Part shown: positions 1 to 7,891 of the stretch, in pieces
Layout: every line of letters starts with the position of its first letter
Position numbering within the stretch: the stretch's first letter is position 1
Assembly: GCF_000411115.1 (NCBI RefSeq)
Contig: NZ_KE150253.1
Coordinates: forward strand, 1-64,000
DNA: 64,000 nt
Reading direction: 5' to 3'
DNA from: Capnocytophaga granulosa ATCC 51502
Lineage (GTDB): Bacteria > Bacteroidota > Bacteroidia > Flavobacteriales > Flavobacteriaceae
Program-made: the position numbers and the translations under genes
The notes under the pieces: generated by a model
Database searches by the model: none
What the model was told of the DNA's origin: nothing
Seen by the model: the letters and a program-made list of their open reading frames with translations, nothing else

Positions 1-80
1 GGTAGATGACCACGTTGATAGGTTACAGGTGTAAAGGTGGTAACATCAAAGCCGAGTGATACTAATAACCCGAAGACTTA
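1..80 (+). rRNA. rrl: 23S ribosomal RNA, 3' end (partial)
   Basis: The first ~80 bases match the conserved 3' end of bacterial 23S rRNA: the stretch with GGTGTAAAGGTGGTAACATC, then GCCGAGTGATACTAATAACC and CGAAGACTT. The rest of the gene lies left of the window. The mature 3' end is estimated from the conserved CGAAGACTT. Confidence 0.95.
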
Positions 81-306
81 TTGTACGAAATTCTTTTTTC
101 AGTGGTTAGTGATTAGTTGTTAGTAATTAGTCATTAGTCACTAGTAGTTAACCATTAGTTTGGTGTCTTATCCAATGTTGTCAATTAAGTGAAGAGTGAA
201 CAGTGAAGAGAGAGAAGTTATTCTCTACACGCTTAAGCTACTTTACTTTAAAATACAAGTGTGTTGAAGAACTATTCACTATTAGTTTTTCACTAATCAC
301 TAAAAA
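81..306 (+). other. 23S-5S intergenic spacer with heptad repeats
   Basis: About 225 bp between 23S and 5S with no tRNA that I can see. It carries degenerate 7-bp repeats (TTAGTGATTAGTTGTTAGT type around 100-165 and GTGAAGA type around 189-210), so the repeat family extends into transcribed rRNA spacer. Confidence 0.7.
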
Positions 307-416
307 TTTAAGGTGGTTAAAGCGAAAGGTCTCACCTCTTACCATTCCGAACAGAGAAGTTAAACCTTTTAGCGCAGATGGTACTGCAATTTGTGGGAGA
401 GTATGTCGCCGCCTTC
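307..416 (+). rRNA. rrf: 5S ribosomal RNA
   Basis: About 110 bases with the Bacteroidetes 5S signature: AGGTGGTTAAAGCGAAAGG at the 5' side, CTCACCTCTTACCATTCCGA in the loop A/helix III region, GCGCAGATGGTACTGC in the middle and GGGAGAGTATGTCGCCGCC at the 3' side. The ends can pair (AGGTGG with CCGCCTT). Ends are accurate to a few bases. Confidence 0.93.
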
Positions 417-423
417 TTTACAA

Positions 424-460
424 GAACCGAATTATTCGTAAAAGGATAGTTCGGTTTTTT
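424..460 (+). terminator. rRNA operon terminator
   Basis: An inverted repeat AACCGAA / TTCGGTT directly after 5S is followed by six T residues, as expected for the intrinsic terminator of the rRNA operon. Confidence 0.85.
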
Positions 461-485
461 GTCATATCATTAATCATTATTGAAG

Positions 486-1005
486 ATGCTATTGTTTCAA
501 GATAACAAATCCTCTTTGTTAGACCTCAGAAAAGTTCCTTTTAAGTTAGAAAAGGAGATACAGCAATTATTTGAAAAGAATTTGTTTCAAATAACAGGAT
601 TAGAGTTGGTAAAGTCAGAGTTTTCTATTCAAAATCAGCGTATAGATACACTCGCTTTTGATATAGAAAACGGAGCTTTTGTTATTATAGAATATAAGCG
701 AGGTGATAGAACTCTGTAATGATTTCAAGCAGGCTATTTTAAATCTTTCTCCAGAAATTGTAGTTGTTCCTAAGAAACACTGGATAGGATTTAAAATAGA
801 CAAAAGAAATGTTGCAGATATTCAGATTCAGAGTAAGGGATTAAGAATAAGTATCAACATGAAGGAAGGAGAATTAGATGATCCTAAAAAAATGACCGAA
901 AATGTGGCTAATAAGGGGCATTTTGGTAATGGAGATTATCAGATAGTAGTCTCTGATACCAAACACTTGGAATATGTAATGAGTCTTATAAAGCAGGGAT
1001 TATAA
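486..1005 (+). pseudogene. Nuclease-like/DUF5655 protein, internally deleted and frameshifted
   Basis: Two fragments of one protein family are joined out of frame. The N-terminal part (ATG at 486, MLLFQDN...) has a PD-(D/E)XK-like fold pattern ending in IDTLAFDIENGAFVIIEYKR, with the D...E-K signature. It shifts frame at about 703-719 and continues as the C-terminal DUF5655 domain, with GELDDPKKMTENVANKGHFG and GDYQIVV near its end. Intact relatives are about 300 aa; here roughly half, the linker between the two domains, is missing and the frame changes at the join. The gene sits directly behind the rRNA operon terminator. Family assignment is from remembered motifs; inactivation is inferred from the missing middle. 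Confidence 0.8.
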
Positions 1006-1014
1006 TTTGTCATC

Positions 1015-1048
1015 AAAAAAGGCCAAAGAGAACCTCTCCTTGACCTTT
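1015..1048 (-). terminator. brnQ terminator
   Basis: On the minus strand, AAGGTCAAGGAGA and TCTCTTTGGCCTT form a stem with two G-U pairs, followed by TTTTTT. It lies just downstream of brnQ, which ends at 1072. Confidence 0.75.
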
Positions 1049-1071
1049 ACTAATTATTAATTATTATTGGT

Positions 1072-2376
1072 TTAATCATTAATCACTTTTCGTTTTTCAC
1101 TTTTCACTAAATAAGTGATTCCGAATACAGCAAAAGCAGGCAACAGCCATTCTATATGGTATTGAGCTAAAGGAAGGCTCATTTGTATGGATTTGAGAGT
1201 TTCGCTGCCTACAAGGTTACCTATAACAAATATCGCTGAAAAAACCGCTGTAAAACTCACGCCTATGATATAAGGAGCTTTTGCCTTTACCCGCTTGCCG
1301 AATAAGAGCATAAAGAGCGTCAGGGCTATGGTGATAGGATATACGAAATCAAGGATATAACCCGCATAGTGGATGATCTCATCTACACTTTGGATGGAGA
1401 GTACAAAGGATACAATACAGCATGCCCATACACCCCAGCGGTAAGGAATACGTCCGTGACTAAGAGTCTCAAATATCGCCCCCATAGCAGAGACAATAGC
1501 CACAGCTGTAGTTAGGCAGGCGAAAGCTACTGCTACCGAAATAATAACCGCTCCATAGCTACCCAAACCATTGTGGGCTATGTGCTTGAGGATATCTATA
1601 TACTTCACATTCTCTCCTGCAACTACATCGGAAGTAGCCCCTAGATACAGCAGACCTCCATAAATAAATATCAAGCACCCTGCGGCAATGATACCCGAAA
1701 GAATGGTAATCTCTCGTTTTTGTCGTTCTGAACTATAACCTTTCTGTATAATAGATGAAATAATCAGCCCTGAGAAAATCACCCCTGAAAGCACGTCCAA
1801 AGTAAGGTAACCTGTGGAGAAACCAAAGGTAAAAGCCTCTTTGAACCCTACTCCATTGTCGGTAAGCCCCTTGGGAGCATTCATAGTGCCTTCTACGATG
1901 AGGACAATCAGCGAAAGGAATAGTATAGGGGTGAGCCAACGCCCTATGATATCTACCAATTTGGAACGAGATAAGGCCAAAAATAGGGTGATGGCAAAGA
2001 AGATTGCTCCAAAGGCGATCTTGCCTATCATAGGAAAGAAAGGCTCTATCGCTACCTCATAAGTGGTGGAGCCTGAGCGAGGTACGCATACAATAGGGCC
2101 AAAAACCACGATGGTCAGCACTACCAAACTATTGACAAAAGGCGCAGGAAATCGCTTGCCTAAGTCGCTGAAAGTGGTACCTACGGAGCTGACCATCAGC
2201 ACCGCTAAGAAAGGGATAAAGATGCCAGAAAGGAAAAAGCCTACAAAGGCCGCGCCACTGGCCGCTCCCATCTTCAGTCCTATATAGGGGGGAATCACTA
2301 AGTTACCTGCCCCGAAAAACATTGCAAAAAGAGCGAACCCAGTGGTGGTGAGGGTCAAAAATTTCTTTTTATCCAT
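1072..2376 (-). CDS. brnQ: Branched-chain amino acid:cation symporter (BrnQ/LIVCS family)
   Basis: This 434-aa inner-membrane protein has about 12 hydrophobic segments and the LIVCS-family start (FALFAMFFGAGNLVIPPYIG, residues ~14-33), plus the GPIVCVPRSGSTTYEVA segment near residue 95. The family imports leucine, isoleucine and valine with Na+ or H+. The length is normal for the family. It stands alone, divergent from the lipoprotein gene at 2492, with its own terminator downstream. The last residues (KVIND) are encoded by the heptad-type repeat GTGATTAATGATTAA, so the natural C-terminus appears eroded by or extended into repeat DNA. Confidence 0.93.
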   Translation of the reverse strand: MDKKKFLTLTTTGFALFAMFFGAGNLVIPPYIGLKMGAASGAAFVGFFLSGIFIPFLAVLMVSSVGTTFSDLGKRFPAPFVNSLVVLTIVVFGPIVCVPRSGSTTYEVAIEPFFPMIGKIAFGAIFFAITLFLALSRSKLVDIIGRWLTPILFLSLIVLIVEGTMNAPKGLTDNGVGFKEAFTFGFSTGYLTLDVLSGVIFSGLIISSIIQKGYSSERQKREITILSGIIAAGCLIFIYGGLLYLGATSDVVAGENVKYIDILKHIAHNGLGSYGAVIISVAVAFACLTTAVAIVSAMGAIFETLSHGRIPYRWGVWACCIVSFVLSIQSVDEIIHYAGYILDFVYPITIALTLFMLLFGKRVKAKAPYIIGVSFTAVFSAIFVIGNLVGSETLKSIQMSLPLAQYHIEWLLPAFAVFGITYLVKSEKRKVIND

Positions 2377-2455
2377 AAAAATACGTAATACATAAAAACG
2401 GCCGTAAAATTACAAAAAAATCATGAATAAATCACGTTTGCTGAAATTTTTTTTG

Positions 2456-2463
2456 TATATTTG
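2456..2463 (+). promoter_or_regulatory. Minus-7 box of the 2492 lipoprotein gene
   Basis: TATATTTG matches the Bacteroidetes TAnnTTTG consensus and lies 28 bp before the chosen ATG. The nearest TTTG upstream (2437-2440) is only 15 bp away, shorter than the usual 17-23, so the upstream element is uncertain. Confidence 0.5.
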
Positions 2464-2491
2464 TCGGCATATTATTTTTTCTGTCTATCTT

Positions 2492-3304
2492 ATGAAATAT
2501 AGCTACTTTTTCCTTTCTCTTATGCTTATAGGGTGTCTTTCTTCCGCGAAGCAGCAAAAGGAGCTTTCCACAGAGAATGTTTCTGATACACTTGTTGTAG
2601 TGAAAGACACTGAGAATGTAGACGAACGCCGCCTAAAGGAAGCCATGACAGATGCGCTCCAGAAAATAAGAGATTCTCTTTATGGGAAGGAGGGGGAATA
2701 TACCTATGATTTTGATACAGCAGAAGAGGGGTACGCTCCTATCGGGGTTACTATTAAGATGGGAAAATATACTGAAGGGGCTTATTATGCGGTTATTCAT
2801 GCATTTGATCAAGCAGAGGCTTTGATAAACCTGTATGACCTTGATAAAGGTACAGTAAGGGAGAAAGTCTCGGAGACTCTTCCTTTACGGGCCGACCCAA
2901 GTGATACTATCTTTGATGCCAATGGAGATAAGGTCAAAGATTTTGTACTGAGATTCTATCCTTCTTCGGGTTGTTGCAGAAGAGATATTTATCACCTCTA
3001 CCTTTCCCCAGAGAAAAAGGAGGGACAACTTTCCTATATAGAACTGATAAACCCAACCTTTTATCCTAAGGAGCATCTTATTCGTGGGATAGGTTATGGC
3101 TGGCCTGGTCATGTGGAGCTGTACAAATATCGTTGGCGTGGAGAGGAGTTGGATACTTTGGAATATATCCTCCCCGATGTAGCCACTAAAGGAAAAACAT
3201 TTCTAAAGGGTAGGAATCTTTATGGCTTTACCAAGGAAAAAGAAATACGCCTGACTAAGCTCCCCGAAGAGTATCAAACGGTTATAGGATTGGACTATTT
3301 TTAG
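2492..3304 (+). CDS. Putative lipoprotein of unknown function
   Basis: 270 aa. I chose the ATG at 2492 because it gives a clean lipoprotein signal peptide (MKYSYFFLSLMLIGC, Cys at residue 15) and lies just after a TATATTTG promoter box; a longer frame from 2423 would cross that box. After a charged linker, the domain contains DANGDKVKDFVLRFYP, an Asp-rich loop reminiscent of FG-GAP or XAC2610-type repeats, and a CC pair. I do not recognise the family, and function is unknown. It probably faces the periplasm or cell surface. Confidence 0.75.
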   Translation: MKYSYFFLSLMLIGCLSSAKQQKELSTENVSDTLVVVKDTENVDERRLKEAMTDALQKIRDSLYGKEGEYTYDFDTAEEGYAPIGVTIKMGKYTEGAYYAVIHAFDQAEALINLYDLDKGTVREKVSETLPLRADPSDTIFDANGDKVKDFVLRFYPSSGCCRRDIYHLYLSPEKKEGQLSYIELINPTFYPKEHLIRGIGYGWPGHVELYKYRWRGEELDTLEYILPDVATKGKTFLKGRNLYGFTKEKEIRLTKLPEEYQTVIGLDYF

Positions 3305-3374
3305 ATTATACAGCGGAAGACTTTAATAGTGACTAATGACTAACGACTAATAACTAGTTACTAGTCACTAGTCA
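3305..3374. repeat. Heptad repeat array between convergent genes
   Basis: About 50 bp of GTGACTA/ATGACTA units that switch to the complementary TAGTCAC form, between the ends of the 2492 and 3375 genes. Confidence 0.7.
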
Positions 3375-4142
3375 CTAGTCATTATATATATAGCCCTTAG
3401 CTATTGCTTTCTTGATAGTATTGGAGGGGTAGTAAGTAGTAGGCGTATAGCCATTGTCAAGGATTTCATAATTCTTGACAAGGCTATTTTTTATATCAAA
3501 AAGGTAGATATAGTATTCGTTAAGGGTAGCCTCTGAATAGCCAACAATAGCAAAGACATCGTTATCCTTCCAAAACACATCATGAGAAACCTCAAGCGAA
3601 CCTAAAAAGAGGATCATGGTATGGTGACGCAGCCTTCGATCAGTAAGGTTGATGTTCTGGCTGTCGTCCATGTTAAAAGAAAGTTTGCCATCGGAGATCT
3701 CACACCCTTTGTACTCATTGACATAGCGCATCTTATCAGGAGAATAGAGGTTACAGAGATCATCACCTACATCATCTGCTGCCTCAAAAGGGTGGTAATA
3801 GAGACTCTCCTTATCTTGCCCTGCATTGATAGGAACATGCGCTTCTGTACGAGTAAGTCGTGCCTGACGAAGGTCAAGCTGATAGAAGTCTAACCACTGC
3901 TTGATAAAGGGTTGTAAAAGAGCTATATCCTGCTCATCAATTAAGGGTTTCTCATAAAAATCTTGTAAGCACTCTGCCTCTCGCTTCTTCCAAAGTGCCT
4001 CCGAGTATTGCTTCCTCCAATACTCACTATCCCCCAACCTACTAAAAAGAGTAGGCTCCTCATTTATGGGTGCCTCTCTTGTAGGCCTACAACTGCTCAA
4101 AAGTATAAGCAGTAATAGTATGAAGGACAATAGTTTTTTCAT
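3375..4142 (-). CDS. Putative lipoprotein of unknown function
   Basis: 255 aa starting with a lipoprotein signal (MKKLLSFILLLLILLSSC, Cys 18). The rest is soluble and rich in Tyr, Asp and Glu, with no motif I recognise. It lies 10 bp downstream of rimO on the same strand and could be co-transcribed with it, though a functional link is not evident. The stop codon borders a heptad repeat array. Confidence 0.75.
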   Translation of the reverse strand: MKKLLSFILLLLILLSSCRPTREAPINEEPTLFSRLGDSEYWRKQYSEALWKKREAECLQDFYEKPLIDEQDIALLQPFIKQWLDFYQLDLRQARLTRTEAHVPINAGQDKESLYYHPFEAADDVGDDLCNLYSPDKMRYVNEYKGCEISDGKLSFNMDDSQNINLTDRRLRHHTMILFLGSLEVSHDVFWKDNDVFAIVGYSEATLNEYYIYLFDIKNSLVKNYEILDNGYTPTTYYPSNTIKKAIAKGYIYND

Positions 4143-4152
4143 TCTCTACTTT

Positions 4153-5460
4153 TTACCTTTTAACGGGTTCCCCGTATAGGTCAAAATCGGTAGCTTCTGT
4201 AATTAAGATGTCGGCAAAGTCGCCTATTTTTACATAGTGCTTGGCAGCATCTATAAGGACTTCGTTATCCACATCGGGGGAGTCGTACTCGGTACGACCT
4301 ACAAAGTACTGTCCCTCTTTGCGGTCAATAAGGCAACGGAAAGTCTTGCCTACCTTGGCTTGGTTGAGTTCCCAAGAGATTTGGGATTGTATCTCCATAA
4401 TCTCGGAGGCACGGCGTTGCTTTTCTTCTTCAGGGATATTGTCTTCCAGCTCATAGGCAGCCGTATTCTCTTCATGGCTATAAGTAAAACAGCCCAAACG
4501 CTCAAAACGCATCTGGCGAACAAACTCCTTAAGCAGTTCAAAATCTTCTTCTGTCTCGTTTGGATAGCCTACAATTAGCGTGGTACGAATGGCTATTTCA
4601 GGCATAGCTTCGCGGAAGTCCTTGAGCAGCTGGGTAGTTTTGGCTTGGGTGGTGCCGCGCTTCATACTCTTGAGGATAGGGTCGGCAATGTGCTGGAGTG
4701 GAATATCTAAGTATTTGCATATCTTAGGCTCCTCTTTCATCACAGTAAGCACGTCCTTAGGGAAACCAGTGGGGAAAGCATAGTGAATACGAATCCACTC
4801 TATCCCCTCTACCTTGACCAAGGCGCGGAGTAGGTCGGCCAATTTGCGTTCGCCATATAGGTCTAAACCATAGTAAGTGACGTCCTGTGCGATAAGAATC
4901 AACTCTTTAACCCCTTTTTTGGCCAGTTTTTCAGCCTCTACGACCAAATTCTCTATAGAGGTACTCTTGTGGCTGCCGCGCATCAGGGGAATGGCACAGA
5001 AGCTACAAGGGCGATCGCAACCCTCGGATACCTTTAGGTAGGCGTAATTCTTAGGGGTAGTCGTTAGGCGTTCGCCTATGAGCTCGTGCTTGTAGTCGGC
5101 ACCCAATACCTTGAGCAGGGCAGGGAGTTCTGTGGTACCAAAATACTGATCCACATCGGGTATTTCTTTCTGTAAATCAGGTTTGTAACGCTCTGAGAGA
5201 CAGCCCATAACAAAAACCTTATCCACAAGGCCTTCCTCTTTCTTTTGGATATATTCCAGAATGGTGTTGATACTTTCTTCTTTGGCATTATTGATAAAGC
5301 CGCAGGTGTTGATTACCACGATGTTTCCTTTGTCTTCATGTACTACCTCCTTGCCACTGGCCTTGAGTTGTCCCATAAGTACCTCACTATCATATACATT
5401 CTTAGAGCACCCTAAGGTAACGACATTGATTTTATTTTGTTTGATGGATTTTGTCCGCAT
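4153..5460 (-). CDS. rimO: Ribosomal protein S12 methylthiotransferase RimO
   Basis: 435 aa from the ATG at 5460 (a longer frame starts at 5487 but its first residues are not family-like). The N-terminal MTTase domain has VVTLGCSKNVYDSEVLMG and two more conserved cysteines (NTCGF, GCLSE). The radical-SAM motif is CDRPCSFCAIPLMRG at about residue 145 and a TRAM domain lies at the C-terminus. The enzyme adds a methylthio group to an Asp of ribosomal protein S12. VVTLGCSKN and MRGSHKS separate it from MiaB, which is encoded at 20324. It is divergent from asd. Confidence 0.95.
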   Translation of the reverse strand: MRTKSIKQNKINVVTLGCSKNVYDSEVLMGQLKASGKEVVHEDKGNIVVINTCGFINNAKEESINTILEYIQKKEEGLVDKVFVMGCLSERYKPDLQKEIPDVDQYFGTTELPALLKVLGADYKHELIGERLTTTPKNYAYLKVSEGCDRPCSFCAIPLMRGSHKSTSIENLVVEAEKLAKKGVKELILIAQDVTYYGLDLYGERKLADLLRALVKVEGIEWIRIHYAFPTGFPKDVLTVMKEEPKICKYLDIPLQHIADPILKSMKRGTTQAKTTQLLKDFREAMPEIAIRTTLIVGYPNETEEDFELLKEFVRQMRFERLGCFTYSHEENTAAYELEDNIPEEEKQRRASEIMEIQSQISWELNQAKVGKTFRCLIDRKEGQYFVGRTEYDSPDVDNEVLIDAAKHYVKIGDFADILITEATDFDLYGEPVKR

Positions 5461-5519
5461 GATGTTGTTGCTTGTTTGAGGGTGCAAAATTACATCTTTT
5501 AAAAGAATAAAAGAAATAT

Positions 5520-5551
5520 TTTGTTTGTCAGAGAAAAAATTCCTACTTTTG
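5520..5551 (+). promoter_or_regulatory. asd promoter
   Basis: TTTG (5520-5523) is separated by 20 bp from TACTTTTG (5544-5551), matching the Bacteroidetes sigma consensus; the asd ATG follows 27 bp later. Confidence 0.75.
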
Positions 5552-5578
5552 CCTGATTATACATAAAAAAGAAATATT

Positions 5579-6568
5579 ATGAAAGTAGCCGTAGTAGGCG
5601 CTACCGGACTGGTAGGCAATGTGATGCTGGAAGTCTTGGCCGAGCGCAATTTTCCAGTAACAGAACTCATTCCTGTAGCCTCCGAGAAATCGGTAGGAAA
5701 AACTATTACCTTCAAGGGGAAGGAATATAAAGTAGTGGGTATGACCCAAGCCATCTCCCTCAAGCCCGATGTGGCTTTGTTTTCCGCAGGGGGCGATACC
5801 TCCAAGGAATGGGCACCCAAGTTTGCCCAAGTGGGTACTGTAGTGGTGGATAACTCCTCCGCTTGGCGTATGGATCCGACTAAGAAGCTTGTGATCCCTG
5901 AAATCAATGCCGATGTGCTTACCGCAGAGGATAAGATTATTGCCAATCCGAACTGCTCTACGATCCAGATGCTCGTGGCTTTGGCGCCTTTGCGCAAATT
6001 TGGTATCAAGCGTATTGTGGTCTCTACCTATCAGTCTATCACAGGAACAGGGGTGAAAGCCGTAAAGCAGTTGGAAAACGAATACCAAGGCATAGAAGGG
6101 CCTATGGCGTACCACTATCCAATCCATAAAAATGCCATTCCTCACTGCGATGTGTTTGAGGAAAATGGCTATACCAAGGAGGAAATGAAATTGGTTAGAG
6201 AAACTAAAAAAATCTTCGCCGATGACTCCATACAAGTTACCGCTACCGCAGTACGTATTCCTGTAGTGGGGGGGCATAGTGAGTCAGTCAATGTGGAGTT
6301 TGAGCAAGAGTACGATTTGGCTGAGGTGCGCAAGCTCTTGGCACATGCCCCAGGGGTAGTCTTGCAAGACAATACCGATACCAATACCTACCCTATGCCC
6401 ATCTATGTACATGGCAAGGACGAGGTGTTTGTAGGTCGTGTACGTCGCGATGAGTCTCAGCCTAAGACCCTCAACCTATGGGTGGTAGCAGATAACCTCC
6501 GTAAAGGGGCTGCCACTAACACCATCCAGATTGCTGAAGCGCTTATCAAAAAGGGAATCCTTAAATAG
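5579..6568 (+). CDS. asd: Aspartate-semialdehyde dehydrogenase
   Basis: 329 aa, the normal length. An N-terminal NAD(P)-binding fold (VAVVGATGLVGNVMLEVL) is followed by the catalytic cysteine in NPNCSTIQM (~residue 128) and by the GGHSESVNVEFE segment. The enzyme converts aspartyl phosphate to aspartate semialdehyde, the branch point to lysine/diaminopimelate, threonine and methionine. It has its own promoter in the gap shared with rimO. Heptad repeats begin at the stop codon. Confidence 0.96.
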   Translation: MKVAVVGATGLVGNVMLEVLAERNFPVTELIPVASEKSVGKTITFKGKEYKVVGMTQAISLKPDVALFSAGGDTSKEWAPKFAQVGTVVVDNSSAWRMDPTKKLVIPEINADVLTAEDKIIANPNCSTIQMLVALAPLRKFGIKRIVVSTYQSITGTGVKAVKQLENEYQGIEGPMAYHYPIHKNAIPHCDVFEENGYTKEEMKLVRETKKIFADDSIQVTATAVRIPVVGGHSESVNVEFEQEYDLAEVRKLLAHAPGVVLQDNTDTNTYPMPIYVHGKDEVFVGRVRRDESQPKTLNLWVVADNLRKGAATNTIQIAEALIKKGILK

Positions 6569-6581
6569 TGACAAACGACCA

Positions 6582-7631
6582 ATGACTAATAACAAACAAC
6601 GTAAGGGCGAATGTCAATTCGCCCTTACTCTCCTTTTATTCTTCTCTCTTCTCTGTATCAATACCATAACCGCACAGGAGGCCGTGGTGGGTACTTTGTC
6701 TGATACCATCCCTGTAGACGAAAATTGGATACCTAAAGAAATCGATGGGGCTCATTATCAGATAGAACCAGATCTCTATTTTACCTATCAAAAACCAAAG
6801 CTTTGGGATTTGGTTAATAAGGCGCCCCGCAATGCCCTTAATACCCTCAAGGATTTTGTGGCTAAGCCTTATTATCCGTATGGGCTTTCGGCATTGGGAG
6901 CTACTGCTGCTCTTATTCCTGCCGACCCTTGGCTGATACGAGAGAGCCGTAGTTTTGGTGAAAGCATGGGACTAAATGAGGCGCATACTTATAAGAAATT
7001 GGGTTTCCTCAAGATCGTCCCAGCCGATGTCAATTCGGCCTTGTATTTCATAGGTAATGGTACTACCTTTATCATTATCAGTGGGGGATTGGCTACCTAT
7101 GGACTGATTACCGATGATTATAGGGCTAAGAGTACCGCAATGCAACTCATTGAGAGTATACTCGTTACGGGCGTATTTGTACAACCTATCAAGCGGCTCA
7201 CAGGCAGGGAAAGTCCATTTATTACTGAAAGAGAAGGAAATTGGCATAGTTCTTGGAGGTTTGCTCCCAGCATAGCGGAGTACCAGCGCAACACCTCCCG
7301 CTACGATGCTATGCCTTCGGGACACCTGACCACAGCCATGGCAGCTGTTACCGTATTGGCAGAGAACTATAAGGACTACAAGTGGATCAAGCCTGTAAGC
7401 TATACCGCTTTGGCGCTCATGTCCTTTGAGATGATGCAGAGCAAAGTACATTGGGCTTCGGACTATCCTGTGGCACTCTTTATGGGGTATCTCATTGGGA
7501 AGAATATTGCCAAATCACGTATTGAAACCTCCGATTATCGGTTCAAAACTGCTCAGAAATATCAGTGGAACCTCTCCAGCTCTACTGCTTGGGATGGCAC
7601 CCCTCTATATGGGGTAGTGCTAAGTTTTTAG
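6582..7631 (+). CDS. PAP2-family membrane-associated phosphatase
   Basis: 349 aa with an N-terminal signal peptide ending near TITAQ. PAP2 motifs are in order: KRLTGRESP (variant of KxxxxxxRP), AMPSGHLTTA (PSGH) and SKVHWASDYPVA (SRxxxxxHxxxD type). Such enzymes dephosphorylate lipid phosphates, for example undecaprenyl pyrophosphate, or acid phosphatase substrates in the periplasm. The start used is ATG 6582, inside a heptad repeat; a longer frame begins at 6531 within asd. The signal-peptide coding region also contains a near-perfect palindrome (see findings). It may be translated from the asd transcript. Confidence 0.85.
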   Translation: MTNNKQRKGECQFALTLLLFFSLLCINTITAQEAVVGTLSDTIPVDENWIPKEIDGAHYQIEPDLYFTYQKPKLWDLVNKAPRNALNTLKDFVAKPYYPYGLSALGATAALIPADPWLIRESRSFGESMGLNEAHTYKKLGFLKIVPADVNSALYFIGNGTTFIIISGGLATYGLITDDYRAKSTAMQLIESILVTGVFVQPIKRLTGRESPFITEREGNWHSSWRFAPSIAEYQRNTSRYDAMPSGHLTTAMAAVTVLAENYKDYKWIKPVSYTALALMSFEMMQSKVHWASDYPVALFMGYLIGKNIAKSRIETSDYRFKTAQKYQWNLSSSTAWDGTPLYGVVLSF

Positions 7632-7659
7632 TCTTGTTGTAGGGACGAAAGGCATAAAT

Positions 7660-7767
7660 ATGGCAAACTTAGACCAATGTCCTGCTACAGGAACTGTCAT
7701 CGCTATTGCTTTTCCTCACTGGAGAAAAGCCACAGGTTCTCCTGTACGTGCAGTAGCCGTATTTTAG
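7660..7767 (+). pseudogene. C-terminal remnant of a cyclase/kynurenine-formamidase-like gene
   Basis: A 35-codon frame reads NLDQCPATGTVIAIAFP then KATGSPVRAVAVF and stop. This is the typical last segment of cyclase-family proteins (PF04199; usual pattern NLDQLPxTGAxVxxxP...GGSGSPARVxAxx). Nothing upstream in any frame continues the protein, so only the C-terminus survives between the PAP2 gene and the collagen-like gene. The family call is from memory of the motif. Confidence 0.65.
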
Positions 7768-7844
7768 TGATGAGTGGTTAGAAGCTAACAACTAACCACT
7801 GATTTTTGTTGAAAAGTTAATTTTTTTAAATAAATAGAAAATCG

Positions 7845-7852
7845 TATCTTTG
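7845..7852 (+). promoter_or_regulatory. Minus-7 box of the collagen-like gene
   Basis: TATCTTTG matches TAnnTTTG 40 bp before the ATG at 7892. No clear TTTG at the usual distance; the upstream region is a run of A/T. Confidence 0.55.
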
Positions 7853-7891
7853 CGCCCGAAATAAACAATTATAGATATAAATTATAAAACA

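Noticed and set aside
203..505. Open frame of 100 codons across the 5S rRNA
   Set aside because: It lies over the 5S gene and its terminator; the protein has no sensible pattern.
5543..6277. 244-codon minus-strand frame opposite asd
   Set aside because: Antisense shadow of a clear asd gene with its own promoter on the plus strand.
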